From CAVXNP01 sp963763305 (GTDB taxonomy: Bacteria > Pseudomonadota > Gammaproteobacteria > Xanthomonadales > Rhodanobacteraceae): a stretch of 64,000 bases of DNA. The notes under the pieces were generated by a model. The model was not told the DNA's origin and searched no databases. It saw nothing but the letters and a program-made list of their open reading frames with translations. The stretch is from contig CAVXNP010000001.1 in assembly GCA_963763305.1 (NCBI GenBank), positions 372,001 through 436,000 on the forward strand. The letters run 5' to 3'. Below, one piece after another: positions 38,813-48,105 of the stretch. A program made the translations under genes and the position numbers. Each line of letters opens with the position of its first letter. The first letter of the stretch is position 1.

Positions 38813-39391
38813 CTATTTGAGGAAGGCGCTGATCGCACCGATTGCGCCGTCGACGCGATTTCTTGCAGCAAGGGCGAGAGCATGTGTTTCGCTCCATTCC
38901 TTATGCGAGTAGCACCACGCCTCCGGAGGTGGGCCGTCCAGCTTCTGGACCTGAACGAAATCCGCGAAATGCCTGTCGAGTCGTTGCAGAGCAAAAAAGG
39001 CCCGCTGCGACGGCTCGGCCGCCTCGCCAAGTTCATGGAGCAAGGGGTGCATGGCTACAAGCCGCTGAGGCATCACCTTGGTATGCCAAAACGCGATGGT
39101 GTCATCCGCGCCCGGCCCGTCGCTTCCAATGGCCTCAGGGCGGTTCCCTTCCTCCACTTGCTTGAGCGCCCAAGAGAGCTCCGCAAACACTTCAACGAAT
39201 ACGGGGAACAGAGCTATCGCCGCCGATCTACTTCGCGCGACGTCAGCCTTCTCCCGGACCTTCCGGTCTCGCCTCGTGAGGAAGATGGTCAGGCCCAAGG
39301 CAAACAGCGCACCCAAAGCCTGCACCCAAGCAGCAACTCCCGCGTGGGCATCCATCAGTTTCGCGAGGTCTTCCATGCGTGAGCGTCCCAA
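38813..39391 (-). CDS. Predicted single-pass membrane protein, unknown
   Basis: A 192-residue frame. One transmembrane helix (about 20-40, VAAWVQALGALFALGLTIFL) is followed by a basic stop-transfer (TRRDRKVREKA) and a helical cytoplasmic domain rich in Leu/Glu/His. The TM-then-helical layout is typical of small hypothetical proteins of prophages and islands. A start at the internal Met (39376, MEDLAKLMDAH) is more likely than the first. It is oriented against its neighbours, and no family is recognised. Confidence 0.6.
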   Translation of the reverse strand: MGRSRMEDLAKLMDAHAGVAAWVQALGALFALGLTIFLTRRDRKVREKADVARSRSAAIALFPVFVEVFAELSWALKQVEEGNRPEAIGSDGPGADDTIAFWHTKVMPQRLVAMHPLLHELGEAAEPSQRAFFALQRLDRHFADFVQVQKLDGPPPEAWCYSHKEWSETHALALAARNRVDGAIGAISAFLK

Positions 39392-39513
39392 CCTGTTCAG
39401 TGCCCCATGGTCCGCGCCATTCTCGGCGGCCGCAAGCCGCAGCGCGACGCGCGGGAGTCCTCATAAGTCGCCAGCCTGCACGTTGGCGGAGGCAGGTAGG
39501 AGAAGATGAGGCC

Positions 39514-39726
39514 GTGAGCGCAGCAGAGCACATCACCGACGCCAAGCAACTACGGGAGCTCTCCGGCAAGCACCAAGCCGCCGCGATCCGCCGATGGGCC
39601 AGCCGCCAAGGCATCCGCGTTTTCGATGGCAAGGAAGGCCCGTAGACCACGCTCGAGGCGCTGAACAAGGCGCTGGGCGTATCCTCCGCGAACGAGGCCA
39701 GCTATCAGGCTGACGAGACTCTGTAA
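39514..39726 (+). pseudogene. DUF4224-type prophage gene with an in-frame amber codon
   Basis: From a GTG preceded by AGGAGA the frame reads SAAEHITDAKQLRELSGK, QAAAIRRWASRQGIRVF and then a TAG at 39643-39645 where relatives continue. Read through, it goes on TTLEALNKALGV to a TAA at 39724. DUF4224 proteins usually sit directly before a tyrosine integrase in prophages and islands, and here the TAA overlaps the ATG of an integrase-like scrap (TAATG). TAG from TGG (Trp) is the simplest explanation. Confidence 0.65.
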
Positions 39727-39850
39727 TGCAACTCCCAGATCACGCGCGTGCGGTCATTGTGGCGACCGACTGCCGTACACGGTGCCGCCGAAACGCTATT
39801 GCAGCGACGATGCCGGCAGCGGGCATGCCAGGCTGGGCCTCACCCTTCCG
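39726..39850 (+). mobile_element. Truncated integrase-like N terminus
   Basis: After the overlapping ATG the frame reads MQLPDHARAVIV. A one-base shift gives LPYTVPPKRYCSDDAGSG, in the style of integrase N-terminal arm-binding segments. Sequence similarity ends where an intergenic repeat begins at about 39834. No catalytic Arg-His-Arg-Tyr region exists. This is a remnant only, supported mainly by position. Confidence 0.4.
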
Positions 39851-40188
39851 CGCTGCGCGCTCCAGGGCCAGCCTGCGGCTGTCCCGATTCGTTCCGGGCG
39901 AATCGGTCGCTCGCGGAGGCAGGACGCCGTAGCGAACATCGGCGTAGCCGATGGCCCGAAGGGTGAGCCACAGGATGTGGCGAATAACCGGGTGGGTTCG
40001 TCCACATCACCCTCTCCGCCAGATACGCAAAAGGCCTCGACTGGAGCCTTCGGTGCGCTGCTATTGCGGGTGGGATTGTTCGGCCCGTCCTGGGCCTCAC
40101 CCCTGCGCGCTGCGCGCTCCGGGGCCAGCCTGCGGCTGTCCCGATTCGCTCCCGGCGAATCGGTCGAACCCGGGTGGGTTCGTCCACA

Positions 40189-40331
<143 letters not shown>

Positions 40332-40444
40332 GAAAGGGGACGCACGGTGGTCCGCGCGAGCCGGCAATCATACGCGGCCGGGGTGGTCGTGACAACTGCC
40401 GGGGCATCGGTCATTCTGGTGGCACCCTCCCCGTTTGATATCCC

Positions 40445-41146
40445 ATGATCGAGTTCGGACACGGCACCCACGTCGGCCTGCGACGGTCGAACAACGAGGA
40501 CACCTATTACGCCGATCCCACCGTCGGGCTGTTCCTGGTGGCCGATGGCATGGGTGGTCACGAGCATGGCGAAGTGGCCTCGGCGCTGGTGCGCGATGCG
40601 GTGGTGGATGCGGTGGGTCGGGGGCAGAACCTGGCCCAGGCGATCCGCGAGGCCGGCGCGCGGCTGCTGGCGGAGCGGAACCCGGGGAGCCAGGGGTTGC
40701 CGATGGGCACCACCATCGCGGCGCTGCGGATCCGCGGCGAGCAGTACGAGGTGGCCTGGGTGGGCGACAGCCGCGTGTACCTGTGGCAGCAGGAGTTGCG
40801 CCAGGTCAGCCATGATCATTCGCTGGTACAGCAGCAGGTGGAGGCCGGGCTGCTGGACCCGGCACTGGCCGGGAAACACCCGCAGCGCAGCGTGCTGACC
40901 CAGGCGCTGGGGGTGACCTCGGTGGAGCATCTGCACGTGGGCATGGCCGGTGGCCAGCTGCGCCCAGGCAACGCGTTCCTGTTGTGCACGGACGGGCTGA
41001 CCGAATCGGTGAGCGATGCGGCGATCGCGCGGGTGGTATCGCGCGCCGAACTGGCGGCGCAGGAGTGCGTGGATCACCTGCTGCTGGCGGCGCTGGCCGG
41101 CCGCGCGGACGACAACATCACCGCGGTGCTGGCGCGCATCCGCTGA
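40445..41146 (+). CDS. PP2C-family serine/threonine phosphatase
   Basis: A 233-residue metal-dependent phosphatase. The family motifs are present in order: RRSNNEDTYY near the N terminus, LFLVADGMGGHEHG (metal-binding Asp34), GTTIAAL, WVGDSRVYL, LLCTDGLTE and DDNITAVL near the C terminus. It is a compact stand-alone PP2C. No eukaryotic-type kinase or type VI secretion gene is adjacent, which is where such phosphatases often occur, so its target is unknown. It is convergent with dnaQ, 6 bp apart. Confidence 0.92.
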   Translation: MIEFGHGTHVGLRRSNNEDTYYADPTVGLFLVADGMGGHEHGEVASALVRDAVVDAVGRGQNLAQAIREAGARLLAERNPGSQGLPMGTTIAALRIRGEQYEVAWVGDSRVYLWQQELRQVSHDHSLVQQQVEAGLLDPALAGKHPQRSVLTQALGVTSVEHLHVGMAGGQLRPGNAFLLCTDGLTESVSDAAIARVVSRAELAAQECVDHLLLAALAGRADDNITAVLARIR

Positions 41147-41152
41147 GGTGTC

Positions 41153-41887
41153 TCAGGCGGTGGCGGCAGCGCCCTCGCTGACCGCTTCGTCGCGTCGCCA
41201 CTGGCTGCCGCCGGGGGCCTTGTCCAGCTGATCAAGCCGCTTTTCGTGCGCGGCCAGTTCGGCCGCGTCGGCGTACAGCACGCGCGGGCGCCGGGCCAGC
41301 ACTACCGGCGCCAGCACCGCGCCGGTGCGCTCTTCGCCGGCACCGTCGAAGGCCAGGTCCAGCACCACCTGGCCGGAGGTCATCGCCAGGTACACGTCGG
41401 CCAGCAACTGCGCGTCGATCAGGCCGCCGTGCAGGCCGCGCGCGGAGTTGTCCACGCCCAGGCGCTTGCACAGCGCGTCCAGGCTGTTGCGCTGCCCGGG
41501 GTAGCGCTCGCGCGCCATGGCCAGGGTGTCGAGCACGTTGCAGCGATCGGCCATGCAGCCGGCATGCTTGCCCACCCGCGCCAGCTCGGCATCCAGGAAG
41601 CCGATGTCGAAGCTGGCGTTGTGGATGATCAGCTCGGCGCCGTCGATGAAGGCCAGGAACTCGTCCATCACGTCGGGGAAGCGCGGCTTGTCGAGCAGGA
41701 ACTCGTCCTCGATGCCGGTGACCTGGCGCGCGCCTTCGTCGATGGTGCGATCGGGGTTGAGGTAGGTCTGGTAATGGCGGCCGGTGGGGCGGCGCTCGAC
41801 CAGCTCCACGCAGGCGATCTCGATCAGGCGGTGCCCCTGGCGAACCTCGAGACCGGTGGTCTCGGTGTCCAGAACGATCTGCCTCAT
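41153..41887 (-). CDS. dnaQ: DNA polymerase III epsilon subunit (3'-5' proofreading exonuclease)
   Basis: A DEDDh exonuclease of 244 residues. Motif I is DTETTG (Asp7, Glu9), motif II is HNASFDIGFLDAEL, and motif III is HGGLIDAQLLADVY with the catalytic His and Asp. The C-terminal segment after about 185 binds the polymerase alpha subunit. It overlaps rnhA by 4 bp, the classical rnhA-dnaQ pair but on one strand here. The start MRQIVLDTET matches the family. Confidence 0.95.
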   Translation of the reverse strand: MRQIVLDTETTGLEVRQGHRLIEIACVELVERRPTGRHYQTYLNPDRTIDEGARQVTGIEDEFLLDKPRFPDVMDEFLAFIDGAELIIHNASFDIGFLDAELARVGKHAGCMADRCNVLDTLAMARERYPGQRNSLDALCKRLGVDNSARGLHGGLIDAQLLADVYLAMTSGQVVLDLAFDGAGEERTGAVLAPVVLARRPRVLYADAAELAAHEKRLDQLDKAPGGSQWRRDEAVSEGAAATA

Positions 41888-42327
41888 GCCCTGCCCCTGT
41901 ACGTTTCGGCCTGCTCGCGCGCGGCCACGTCCACGCGCTCGTTCTCCACGTGGCCGTTGTGGCCGCGCACCCACTTCCATTGGACCACGTGCGGCTCTCC
42001 GGCCTCGGAGAGACGCTGCCACAGATCCTGGTTCTTCACCGGCTGCTTGCTGGCGGTGCGCCAGCCGTTGGCGCGCCACTTGGGCACCCACTCCTCGATG
42101 CCCTGCATGACGTAGCGCGAATCGGTGGTGAGCAGCACCTTGCACGGGCGCTTGAGCGCCTCCAGCGCGCTGATCGCGGCCATCAGCTCCATGCGGTTGT
42201 TGGTGGTGTCCGGCTCGCCGCCGGCCAGCATGCGTTCGGTGCCCTTCGAGCGCAGCAGCGCGGCCCAGCCGCCGGGCCCGGGGTTGCCCAGGCAGGCGCC
42301 GTCGGTGAAAGCTTCAACTTCTGTCAT
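41884..42327 (-). CDS. rnhA: Ribonuclease HI
   Basis: Cleaves RNA in RNA-DNA hybrids. The 147-residue protein has the four acidic residues Asp9 (FTDGACLGNPGPGGW), Glu47 (NRMELMAA), Asp69 (TDSRYV) and Asp133, plus His123 (VRGHNGH). All are present. It overlaps dnaQ by 4 bp. Confidence 0.96.
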   Translation of the reverse strand: MTEVEAFTDGACLGNPGPGGWAALLRSKGTERMLAGGEPDTTNNRMELMAAISALEALKRPCKVLLTTDSRYVMQGIEEWVPKWRANGWRTASKQPVKNQDLWQRLSEAGEPHVVQWKWVRGHNGHVENERVDVAAREQAETYRGRA

Positions 42328-42355
42328 GGTGTTCCGTGTTGGATGGTGCGGACGA

Positions 42356-43033
42356 TCATGCGGCCACGTTGCGGCGGGCCCCGGGCGCCAGGCTGCCCAC
42401 CGGCGCGGCGACCACGCGTGGACGCAGCCGGATCGCGCTGCCAGCGTGCCGGCGCTTGCGCGCCACCAGCACGTAACCGCCGCCCAGCGGATTGCCGCGT
42501 GTGTTGGCGGGGGCGGTGGGCCACAGTGGGCCGATCCGCTCGACCCGCTCGATGGTCAGCGATGCGCCGTGCAGCCACTGGCTGAGCCGGAACGGGGAGT
42601 TCAGCGCCAGTTCGCGGTGCCGCCCCCGCCACAGCAACCAGGGCAGCCAGCCACTGGCCGGATGCATGCCGGTCAACGCCATCACCCCGCCAGGGGCCAG
42701 CACCCGTGCCGCTTCGACCAGCAGGTCCTGCGGCGAGGGCGCCACCTCCAGCGCGTGTCGCAACAGCACCAGGCCGAAGACGTCGTCGCTGAACGGCAGC
42801 GGCTCGTCGGCCCGGGCATGCAGGTCGCCGCCGAAGCGGTCCTTGTGCAGGTGCAGGCGGGTCCAGCACGACAGCAGCGGCAATACCGGCGGGCGATCGT
42901 GCGGAGCCGCGGAGATGTGCAGCGCATGCCCGCCACTGCAGCGCTTCAGATCCGGCGCAAGCGCTGCCGCCTCCTCGGCCAGAAGATCGCGAAGCGGCAT
43001 GCTGGCATAGATGTCGGTTTCGCTTGCGGACAT
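42356..43033 (-). CDS. Class I SAM-dependent methyltransferase
   Basis: A 225-residue protein with a methyltransferase-like core: PLPFSDDVFGLVLLRHALEV (post-motif I/II region), ARVLAPGGVMALTGM (motif III) and a C-terminal extension rich in Arg and Pro. The substrate-binding N terminus is unusual (HALHISAAPHDRPP), so a small-molecule or quinone-type substrate is as likely as nucleic acid. It lies upstream of rnhA-dnaQ on the same strand (28 bp), as in other Xanthomonadales, but a functional link is not shown by sequence. Confidence 0.75.
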   Translation of the reverse strand: MSASETDIYASMPLRDLLAEEAAALAPDLKRCSGGHALHISAAPHDRPPVLPLLSCWTRLHLHKDRFGGDLHARADEPLPFSDDVFGLVLLRHALEVAPSPQDLLVEAARVLAPGGVMALTGMHPASGWLPWLLWRGRHRELALNSPFRLSQWLHGASLTIERVERIGPLWPTAPANTRGNPLGGGYVLVARKRRHAGSAIRLRPRVVAAPVGSLAPGARRNVAA

Positions 43034-43203
43034 GCGACGGTGCCGCCGGGCGTCAACGTGAAGGCCACAGTGTAAACCGTCCCACCGCCTGCGGCAGTAC
43101 ACCGGTGTGATGAACAGCACACAGACGCCGCCCGGCCGTTAACGGCACTCTAACGGCGGCCGCGGCCGCCGGGCCTATAGTCCGGCCTGGTCCGCCTTCG
43201 ACT

Positions 43204-43209
43204 GGAGAG
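43204..43209 (+). promoter_or_regulatory. Ribosome binding site fixing the gloB start at TTG
   Basis: GGAGAG lies 6 bp before the TTG at 43216; the next codons read HVLPIPALADNY, the conserved glyoxalase II N terminus. Confidence 0.75.
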
Positions 43210-43215
43210 AAGCGC

Positions 43216-43983
43216 TTGCACGTCTTACCGATTCCCGCCCTCGCCGACAATTACATCTGGCTGCTGCACGACGACCACGGCAGCGCACTGGTGGTCGATC
43301 CGGGCGAGGCGCCCCCGGTGGAGCGTGTTCTGGCCGAACAGGGGCTGTGCCTGCACGCGGTGCTGCTGACCCATCACCACCCGGACCACGTCGCCGGTGC
43401 GGCCGAGTTGGCCCGCGCCCACGGCGTGCCGGTGTACGCACCCCACGACGAGCGCATCGGCAGCGCCACCAACCGGCTGGCCGACGGCGACGTGCTGGAG
43501 CTGGCCGCGCCGGCAGCCCGCTTCGAGGTCATCGCGGTGCCCGGCCACACCACCAGCCATGTCGCCTACGCCGGCGAAGGGGTGCTGCTGGCGGGGGACA
43601 CCCTGTTCAGCCTGGGCTGCGGCCGCCTGTTCGAGGGCAGCCCGGCGCAGATGCTGGCCTCGCTGGACCGACTGGCGCGGTTACCGGGTGATCTGGCGCT
43701 GTGCTGCGGGCACGAATACACCGAGGCCAACGGGCGCTTTGCCGCCGGCGTGGAGCCGGACAACCCGGCGCTGGCCGCGCGGCTGGCGCAGGTGGCCCAG
43801 TTGCGTGCCCAAGGGCGACCCAGCGTGCCGGTGCCGCTGGCCAGCGAGTTGGCGTGCAACCCGTTCCTGCGCGTGGACAGCGACGCGGTGATCGCGTGGA
43901 GCCAGGACCACGGCGGCGGCGGCGGCGGGCGGGTGACGCGCTTCGCCGCCCTGCGTGCGGCCAAGGACGGGTTTCGCGGATGA
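43216..43983 (+). CDS. gloB: Hydroxyacylglutathione hydrolase (glyoxalase II)
   Basis: Hydrolyses S-lactoylglutathione, the second step of methylglyoxal detoxification. The 255-residue metallo-beta-lactamase-fold enzyme has the metal motif LTHHHPDHVAG (His53, His55, Asp57, His58), PGHTTSHVAY and GDTLFSLGCGRLFEG, plus CGHEYTEAN. It starts with TTG. Its stop overlaps the ATG of the next gene (ATGA). Confidence 0.94.
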   Translation: MHVLPIPALADNYIWLLHDDHGSALVVDPGEAPPVERVLAEQGLCLHAVLLTHHHPDHVAGAAELARAHGVPVYAPHDERIGSATNRLADGDVLELAAPAARFEVIAVPGHTTSHVAYAGEGVLLAGDTLFSLGCGRLFEGSPAQMLASLDRLARLPGDLALCCGHEYTEANGRFAAGVEPDNPALAARLAQVAQLRAQGRPSVPVPLASELACNPFLRVDSDAVIAWSQDHGGGGGGRVTRFAALRAAKDGFRG

Positions 43984-45056
43984 GGGCCGCCCATCGCATC
44001 GCCCTGACCTCGCTGCTGTCGCTGCTGCTGGCGGCCTGCGCCACCACGCGCCCGCCACGGCAGGCCCCACCGCCGGTGACCACGCCTGCCGCGCCGGCGA
44101 CCACGCCCCCACCGCTGCCCGCTCCGCTGCCGCCGGCGGAGGCCCAGCCCCCGGACCTCTGGCAGCAACTGCGCGACAGCTTCGCCATGGACGACTGCGA
44201 CTCCGATCCGCAGATCGACCTGTGGGCGCGGCGCTTCACGCACAGCCCCCGGCGCTTCGAGGCCAAGCTCGCCGACGTGTTGCCGCGCCTGGTCTACGTG
44301 CAGCAAGCGGCCAGGCAGCACGAGGTGGCCGGCGAGTTCGCGCTGTTACCGTGGGTGGAAAGCCGTTTCGCGGCGGTGCCCGCCAGGGGCAAGGGGCCGG
44401 CGGGCATGTGGCAGATCATGCCGATCACCGCGCGCACCCTTGACCTGAAGATATCCGGTGGCTACGACGGGCGCCTGGACGTGCCTGTGGCGACCGAGGC
44501 AGTGATGGTGCTGCTGCAGCGCTATCACAAGCGCTTCGACGACTGGCGGCTGGTGGACTATGCGTACAACCGCGGGCAGTACCGGGTGCGCCGTCTGATC
44601 CGCGAGCATGGCACGCCGCCGGCAACGCCCACCATTCCGGACCTGCCGGTACGCAGGATCACCCGCGAGCACTTGATCAAGCTGCTGGCGATTGCCTGCG
44701 TGATACGCCAGCCGGACCGCTTCCAGGTGCACTTGCCCACCCTGCCCGCAGCGCGGCAACTGGTGACGGTACGGGTGGCGCACTCGATGACCCTGGCCGC
44801 GGCGGCGGCAGCGGCGGGCATGCCGCTGGCCGAGCTGAAGCGGTTCAACCGTGCGGCGGACAAACTGGCGCAGATGCCCTCGCCGCACCTGCTGTTGCCG
44901 CGCGAACATGCCGATCGCCTGCTTCTGCGGCATCCGGAATCGGCGTACTGGCCCGCGGACGACGCGCCAGCGCCGGGCCAGCCAGGCCCCGCGCATGGGG
45001 CACGGCACCAGGCACCGGCCTCGCTGGCATCGCAACAGCCGCAGCAGGGGCACTGA
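43980..45056 (+). CDS. mltD: Membrane-bound lytic murein transglycosylase (MltD-like lipoprotein)
   Basis: Cleaves peptidoglycan glycan strands, leaving 1,6-anhydro ends. The 358-residue lipoprotein has the lipobox LLAAC (Cys20), a Pro-rich linker (25-60), an SLT domain with the catalytic Glu127 in LLPWVESRF and GPAGMWQIM, and DYAYNRG near position 195. A LysM-like stretch (VTVRVAHSMTLAAAAAAAGM) follows near 265. Only one degenerate LysM is visible, fewer than in E. coli MltD. It is coupled to gloB. Confidence 0.88.
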   Translation: MRAAHRIALTSLLSLLLAACATTRPPRQAPPPVTTPAAPATTPPPLPAPLPPAEAQPPDLWQQLRDSFAMDDCDSDPQIDLWARRFTHSPRRFEAKLADVLPRLVYVQQAARQHEVAGEFALLPWVESRFAAVPARGKGPAGMWQIMPITARTLDLKISGGYDGRLDVPVATEAVMVLLQRYHKRFDDWRLVDYAYNRGQYRVRRLIREHGTPPATPTIPDLPVRRITREHLIKLLAIACVIRQPDRFQVHLPTLPAARQLVTVRVAHSMTLAAAAAAAGMPLAELKRFNRAADKLAQMPSPHLLLPREHADRLLLRHPESAYWPADDAPAPGQPGPAHGARHQAPASLASQQPQQGH

Positions 45057-45162
45057 GCGCCGCTGGCCCTTGCCGGGCGCGGCATGCGCGAACCGGCCAG
45101 GTGCGGCCCTGCTAAACTCGCGCCGTGGCGCCCGCCGGTGCGCCACCGGCCCGGAGGACGCC

Positions 45163-45951
45163 ATGGGATTCCTGCACGGCAAGCGCGCCCTGATCGTCGG
45201 TATCGCCAGCCAGCGCTCGATCGCCTGGGGTATCGCCAACGCGATGCACCGCGAGGGCGCGCAACTGGCCTTCACCTACCAGAACGAGCGACTGAAGGAT
45301 CGGGTCGATGAAGCGGCCCACGCCTTCGGCTCCAACATCGCCCTGCCCTGCGACGTAGCCGATGACGCGCAGATCGATGCGCTGTTCAGCGAGCTGGCGG
45401 TCCACTGGGACGGCTTCGACATCCTGGTGCACTCGGTCGGCTTTGCGCCGCGCGAAGCGCTGCAGGGGCAGTTCCTGGACCATCTGACGCGCGAGAACTT
45501 CGCCATCGCGCACGACGTGTCCAGTTACAGCCTGGCGGCCTTGGCCAAGGCAGCGCGGCCGATGATGCGCGGCCGCGGCGGAGCCATCCTCACGCTGAGC
45601 TACCTCGGCGCGGTGCGCGCGCTGGCCAGCTACAACGTGATGGGTCCGGCCAAGGCCAGCCTGGAAGCCAGCGTTCGCTATCTGGCCTACAACCTGGGCC
45701 CGGAGGGCACCCGCGTCAACGCGATTTCCGCCGGGCCGATCAAGACCCTGGCCGCGGCCGGCGTCTCGAGCCTGCGCACGATGCTCGATCACGCCGGGCA
45801 GACCAGCCCGCTGCGCCGCAACGTCACCGTCGACGAGGTCGGCAACGTCGGCGCGTTCCTGTGCTCGGACCTGGCCTCGGGCATCACCGGCGAGATCACG
45901 CACGTCGACGCCGGCTACAACATACTGGGCATGGCCGGCCTGGAGCCGTGA
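45163..45951 (+). CDS. fabI: Enoyl-[acyl-carrier-protein] reductase (NADH)
   Basis: Last reduction step of fatty acid elongation. The 262-residue protein of the short-chain dehydrogenase fold has the FabI dinucleotide motif GIASQRSIAWG, the active-site Tyr147 and Tyr157-x6-Lys164 (ASYNVMGPAKA), and NAISAGPIKTLAA. All catalytic residues match E. coli FabI. It has its own good ribosome site (GGAGG) and a bidirectional terminator after it. Confidence 0.96.
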   Translation: MGFLHGKRALIVGIASQRSIAWGIANAMHREGAQLAFTYQNERLKDRVDEAAHAFGSNIALPCDVADDAQIDALFSELAVHWDGFDILVHSVGFAPREALQGQFLDHLTRENFAIAHDVSSYSLAALAKAARPMMRGRGGAILTLSYLGAVRALASYNVMGPAKASLEASVRYLAYNLGPEGTRVNAISAGPIKTLAAAGVSSLRTMLDHAGQTSPLRRNVTVDEVGNVGAFLCSDLASGITGEITHVDAGYNILGMAGLEP

Positions 45952-45984
45952 CCGGCCGCTTCCGGGCGCGATCGGCGCACAACG

Positions 45985-46013
45985 AAAAAGGGCGGCCGAT
46001 GGCCGCCCTTTTT
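45985..46013. terminator. Bidirectional terminator between fabI and ppiD
   Basis: AAAAAGGGCGGCC, GAT loop, GGCCGCCCTTTTT: a 13-bp stem with A- and T-tracts on both sides, serving the convergent genes. Confidence 0.9.
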
Positions 46014-46033
46014 GTCAGCTGTCGCTGGGTCGG

Positions 46034-47935
46034 CTACATCCGGTCCTTGGCCACCTTGATGTCGGTCTTCGCCTTCAAGGCATCGATGAACTCACTGGTG
46101 GCGACACTGCCGTAGGCCTGCAGCATGCTGCGCCTGAGCATCTGGCGCTGCTCGGCGGTGACCTGCGAAAGATCGCCGCCCTGCACCTTGTCCACTGCCA
46201 GCAGCGCATAGGCATTGCCGTCCAGCGCCACGCTCTCGAACTGCGGCTTGTCCTTGGCCGGATGCGGTGCGTGGAAGGCTGCCGTACGAACCTGCTCGGG
46301 CAGGTCGGGCTGGCTGCGCACGGCGTTGGACACGCTCTTGACCTGCGCACCGACCGCGTCGGCCACCTTGTCCATGGCCTCGCCCTTGCGGATGCGCTGC
46401 AACAGGTTGGCCGCCTGCTTGGCCGCCTCCTGCGCCACGCGCTCGTCCAGGATCTTCTGGCGGATGGTGTCCTGGACCTGGGCCAGCGGCCGCAGGGTGG
46501 TGGGCACGTGCTTGTCAACGTGGATCACCACGGCATGATCGTTGCCGAGCTGGATCAAACCGGAGTTGTTGCCCTGCACCAGCACATCATCGGAAAACGC
46601 GCTCTTGAGCAGCTTGGGATCGGCGGTGATGCCTTCGCCGCCCTCGCGCGAGAACAACGGCGTGCTGTGGATCTGCAGGCCCAGGTCCTGCGCGGCCGGC
46701 TCCAGCGACGATGGCGTCTGGTAGGTCTTGTCGGCGAGCTTGCCGGCCACCTGGTTGTAGGTGCGGTCGCGCTCGGCCTCCGCCGCTTCGCGTGCCAGGT
46801 CACTGCGGACCTCGTCGAACGGCTTGACCTGCCCGCTGCGCACGTCGCGCAACCACAGGATGTGGTATCCCTCGTCCGACAACACCGGCTGGCTGATCTG
46901 GCCCTTCTGCATGCCGAACAGCGCCTCGTCGAACGCCTTGTTGGTAACGCCCTTCTCCAGCCAGCCCAGATCGCCGCCCTGGCGACGTGAACCCAGGTCG
47001 GCAGACTGCCTGGTGGCCAGCTGGGCGAAATTCGCAGGCGTGGCCTCGGCGGCGATCTTCCGGGCCTTCTCCAGCGCCGCCTTCTGCTGCGCCGGGGTGG
47101 CGTTGTCGGGGACATCCACCAGGATGTGCGAGACCAGCCGCTGTTCGGGCTTCACGAAGCGCTGCTTTTCCTTCTCGTAGCGCGCGCGCAAGTCTTCTTC
47201 GGACGCTGCCGGAACGTTCAGGTCGGCCGCCTTGACCTCGATGTAGTTCAACGAGACCTGCTCGGGCGCCATGAAGTCGGACTTGTGCGCGTCGTAGTAC
47301 GCCTGGACCTGCTTGTCGCTGACCTTGCTGTCGGTCAGCGCCGGGCGCGGCATGACGAAATAGCGGAGGTCCCGCCGCTGCAGCCGCAGGTCAAGGAACT
47401 GCTCGACTTCCTGGTCGGTGACGATGGTGCTGGCGCCGATGGCGTCGGGCAACAGCTGGATCGCCAGCGACTCGCGCACCTCGTCCTCGAACATCGGCGG
47501 GGTCTTGTTCTGGCTGGCCAGCACCGCGCGGTAGGTGGTCGGGTCGAACTGGCCATTGACCTGGAACGCAGGGATCGAGGCGATGGTTTCACGCACCTGG
47601 GCGTTGGACACCGGCATGCCCAGGTCCTGGTTGGCCTGGCGCAGCAGCTCCTGGTCGATCATGGCATCGAGCACGCGCTCCTTCATCGCCGGCTGCTCGA
47701 ACACCGAGCCGTCGAACTGGTCGCCCATGCGCTCACTGGCCTGCTGTCGGAGCTGATTGAGCCGGTCCTGGAACTGTTGCTGGCTGATTTCCTGCTTGCC
47801 GACCTTGGCCACGAAGGTCTCCGAGCGCGAGGTGAAGTATCCCTCGATGCCGAAGAACGACATGGCAAAGACCGCAATACCCAGGATCAGGATGGCCGGC
47901 CAGCCATGGATCTTGTTACTCAGTGCCTGCAGCAT
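46034..47935 (-). CDS. ppiD: Periplasmic folding chaperone PpiD (SurA_N and rotamase domains)
   Basis: Inner-membrane-anchored chaperone near the Sec translocon. The 633-residue protein begins MLQALSNKIHGW, one transmembrane helix (about 12-32), a SurA N-like region (VAKVGKQEISQQQFQ), a parvulin domain (VSHILVDVPDN, SADLGSRRQGGDLGWLEKG, HILWLRDVRSG) and a long C-terminal helical part. It sits downstream of hupB and two tRNAs, the common lon-hupB-ppiD order. Confidence 0.92.
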   Translation of the reverse strand: MLQALSNKIHGWPAILILGIAVFAMSFFGIEGYFTSRSETFVAKVGKQEISQQQFQDRLNQLRQQASERMGDQFDGSVFEQPAMKERVLDAMIDQELLRQANQDLGMPVSNAQVRETIASIPAFQVNGQFDPTTYRAVLASQNKTPPMFEDEVRESLAIQLLPDAIGASTIVTDQEVEQFLDLRLQRRDLRYFVMPRPALTDSKVSDKQVQAYYDAHKSDFMAPEQVSLNYIEVKAADLNVPAASEEDLRARYEKEKQRFVKPEQRLVSHILVDVPDNATPAQQKAALEKARKIAAEATPANFAQLATRQSADLGSRRQGGDLGWLEKGVTNKAFDEALFGMQKGQISQPVLSDEGYHILWLRDVRSGQVKPFDEVRSDLAREAAEAERDRTYNQVAGKLADKTYQTPSSLEPAAQDLGLQIHSTPLFSREGGEGITADPKLLKSAFSDDVLVQGNNSGLIQLGNDHAVVIHVDKHVPTTLRPLAQVQDTIRQKILDERVAQEAAKQAANLLQRIRKGEAMDKVADAVGAQVKSVSNAVRSQPDLPEQVRTAAFHAPHPAKDKPQFESVALDGNAYALLAVDKVQGGDLSQVTAEQRQMLRRSMLQAYGSVATSEFIDALKAKTDIKVAKDRM

Positions 47936-48021
47936 GACTCTTCCCGCGTTTCGTTGAATGGCGCACAGCAAGTCGCCAAGCATAAATGACAAGGGCGCCA
48001 CGCGGGCGCCCTTGAAACTAT

Positions 48022-48098
48022 TGGCGGAGTGGACGGGACTCGAACCCGCGACCTCCGGCGTGACAGGCCAGCATTCTAACCAACTGAACTACCACTCC
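48022..48098 (-). tRNA. tRNA-Asp (GTC)
   Basis: A 77-nt cloverleaf with acceptor GGAGTGG/CCACTCC, anticodon loop CTGTCAC and an encoded CCA. Confidence 0.96.
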
Positions 48099-48105
48099 GC
48101 GATTC

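Noticed and set aside
43566..44321. Minus-strand frame opposite gloB/mltD
   Set aside because: Gly/Arg-rich shadow; both plus-strand genes have complete active sites.
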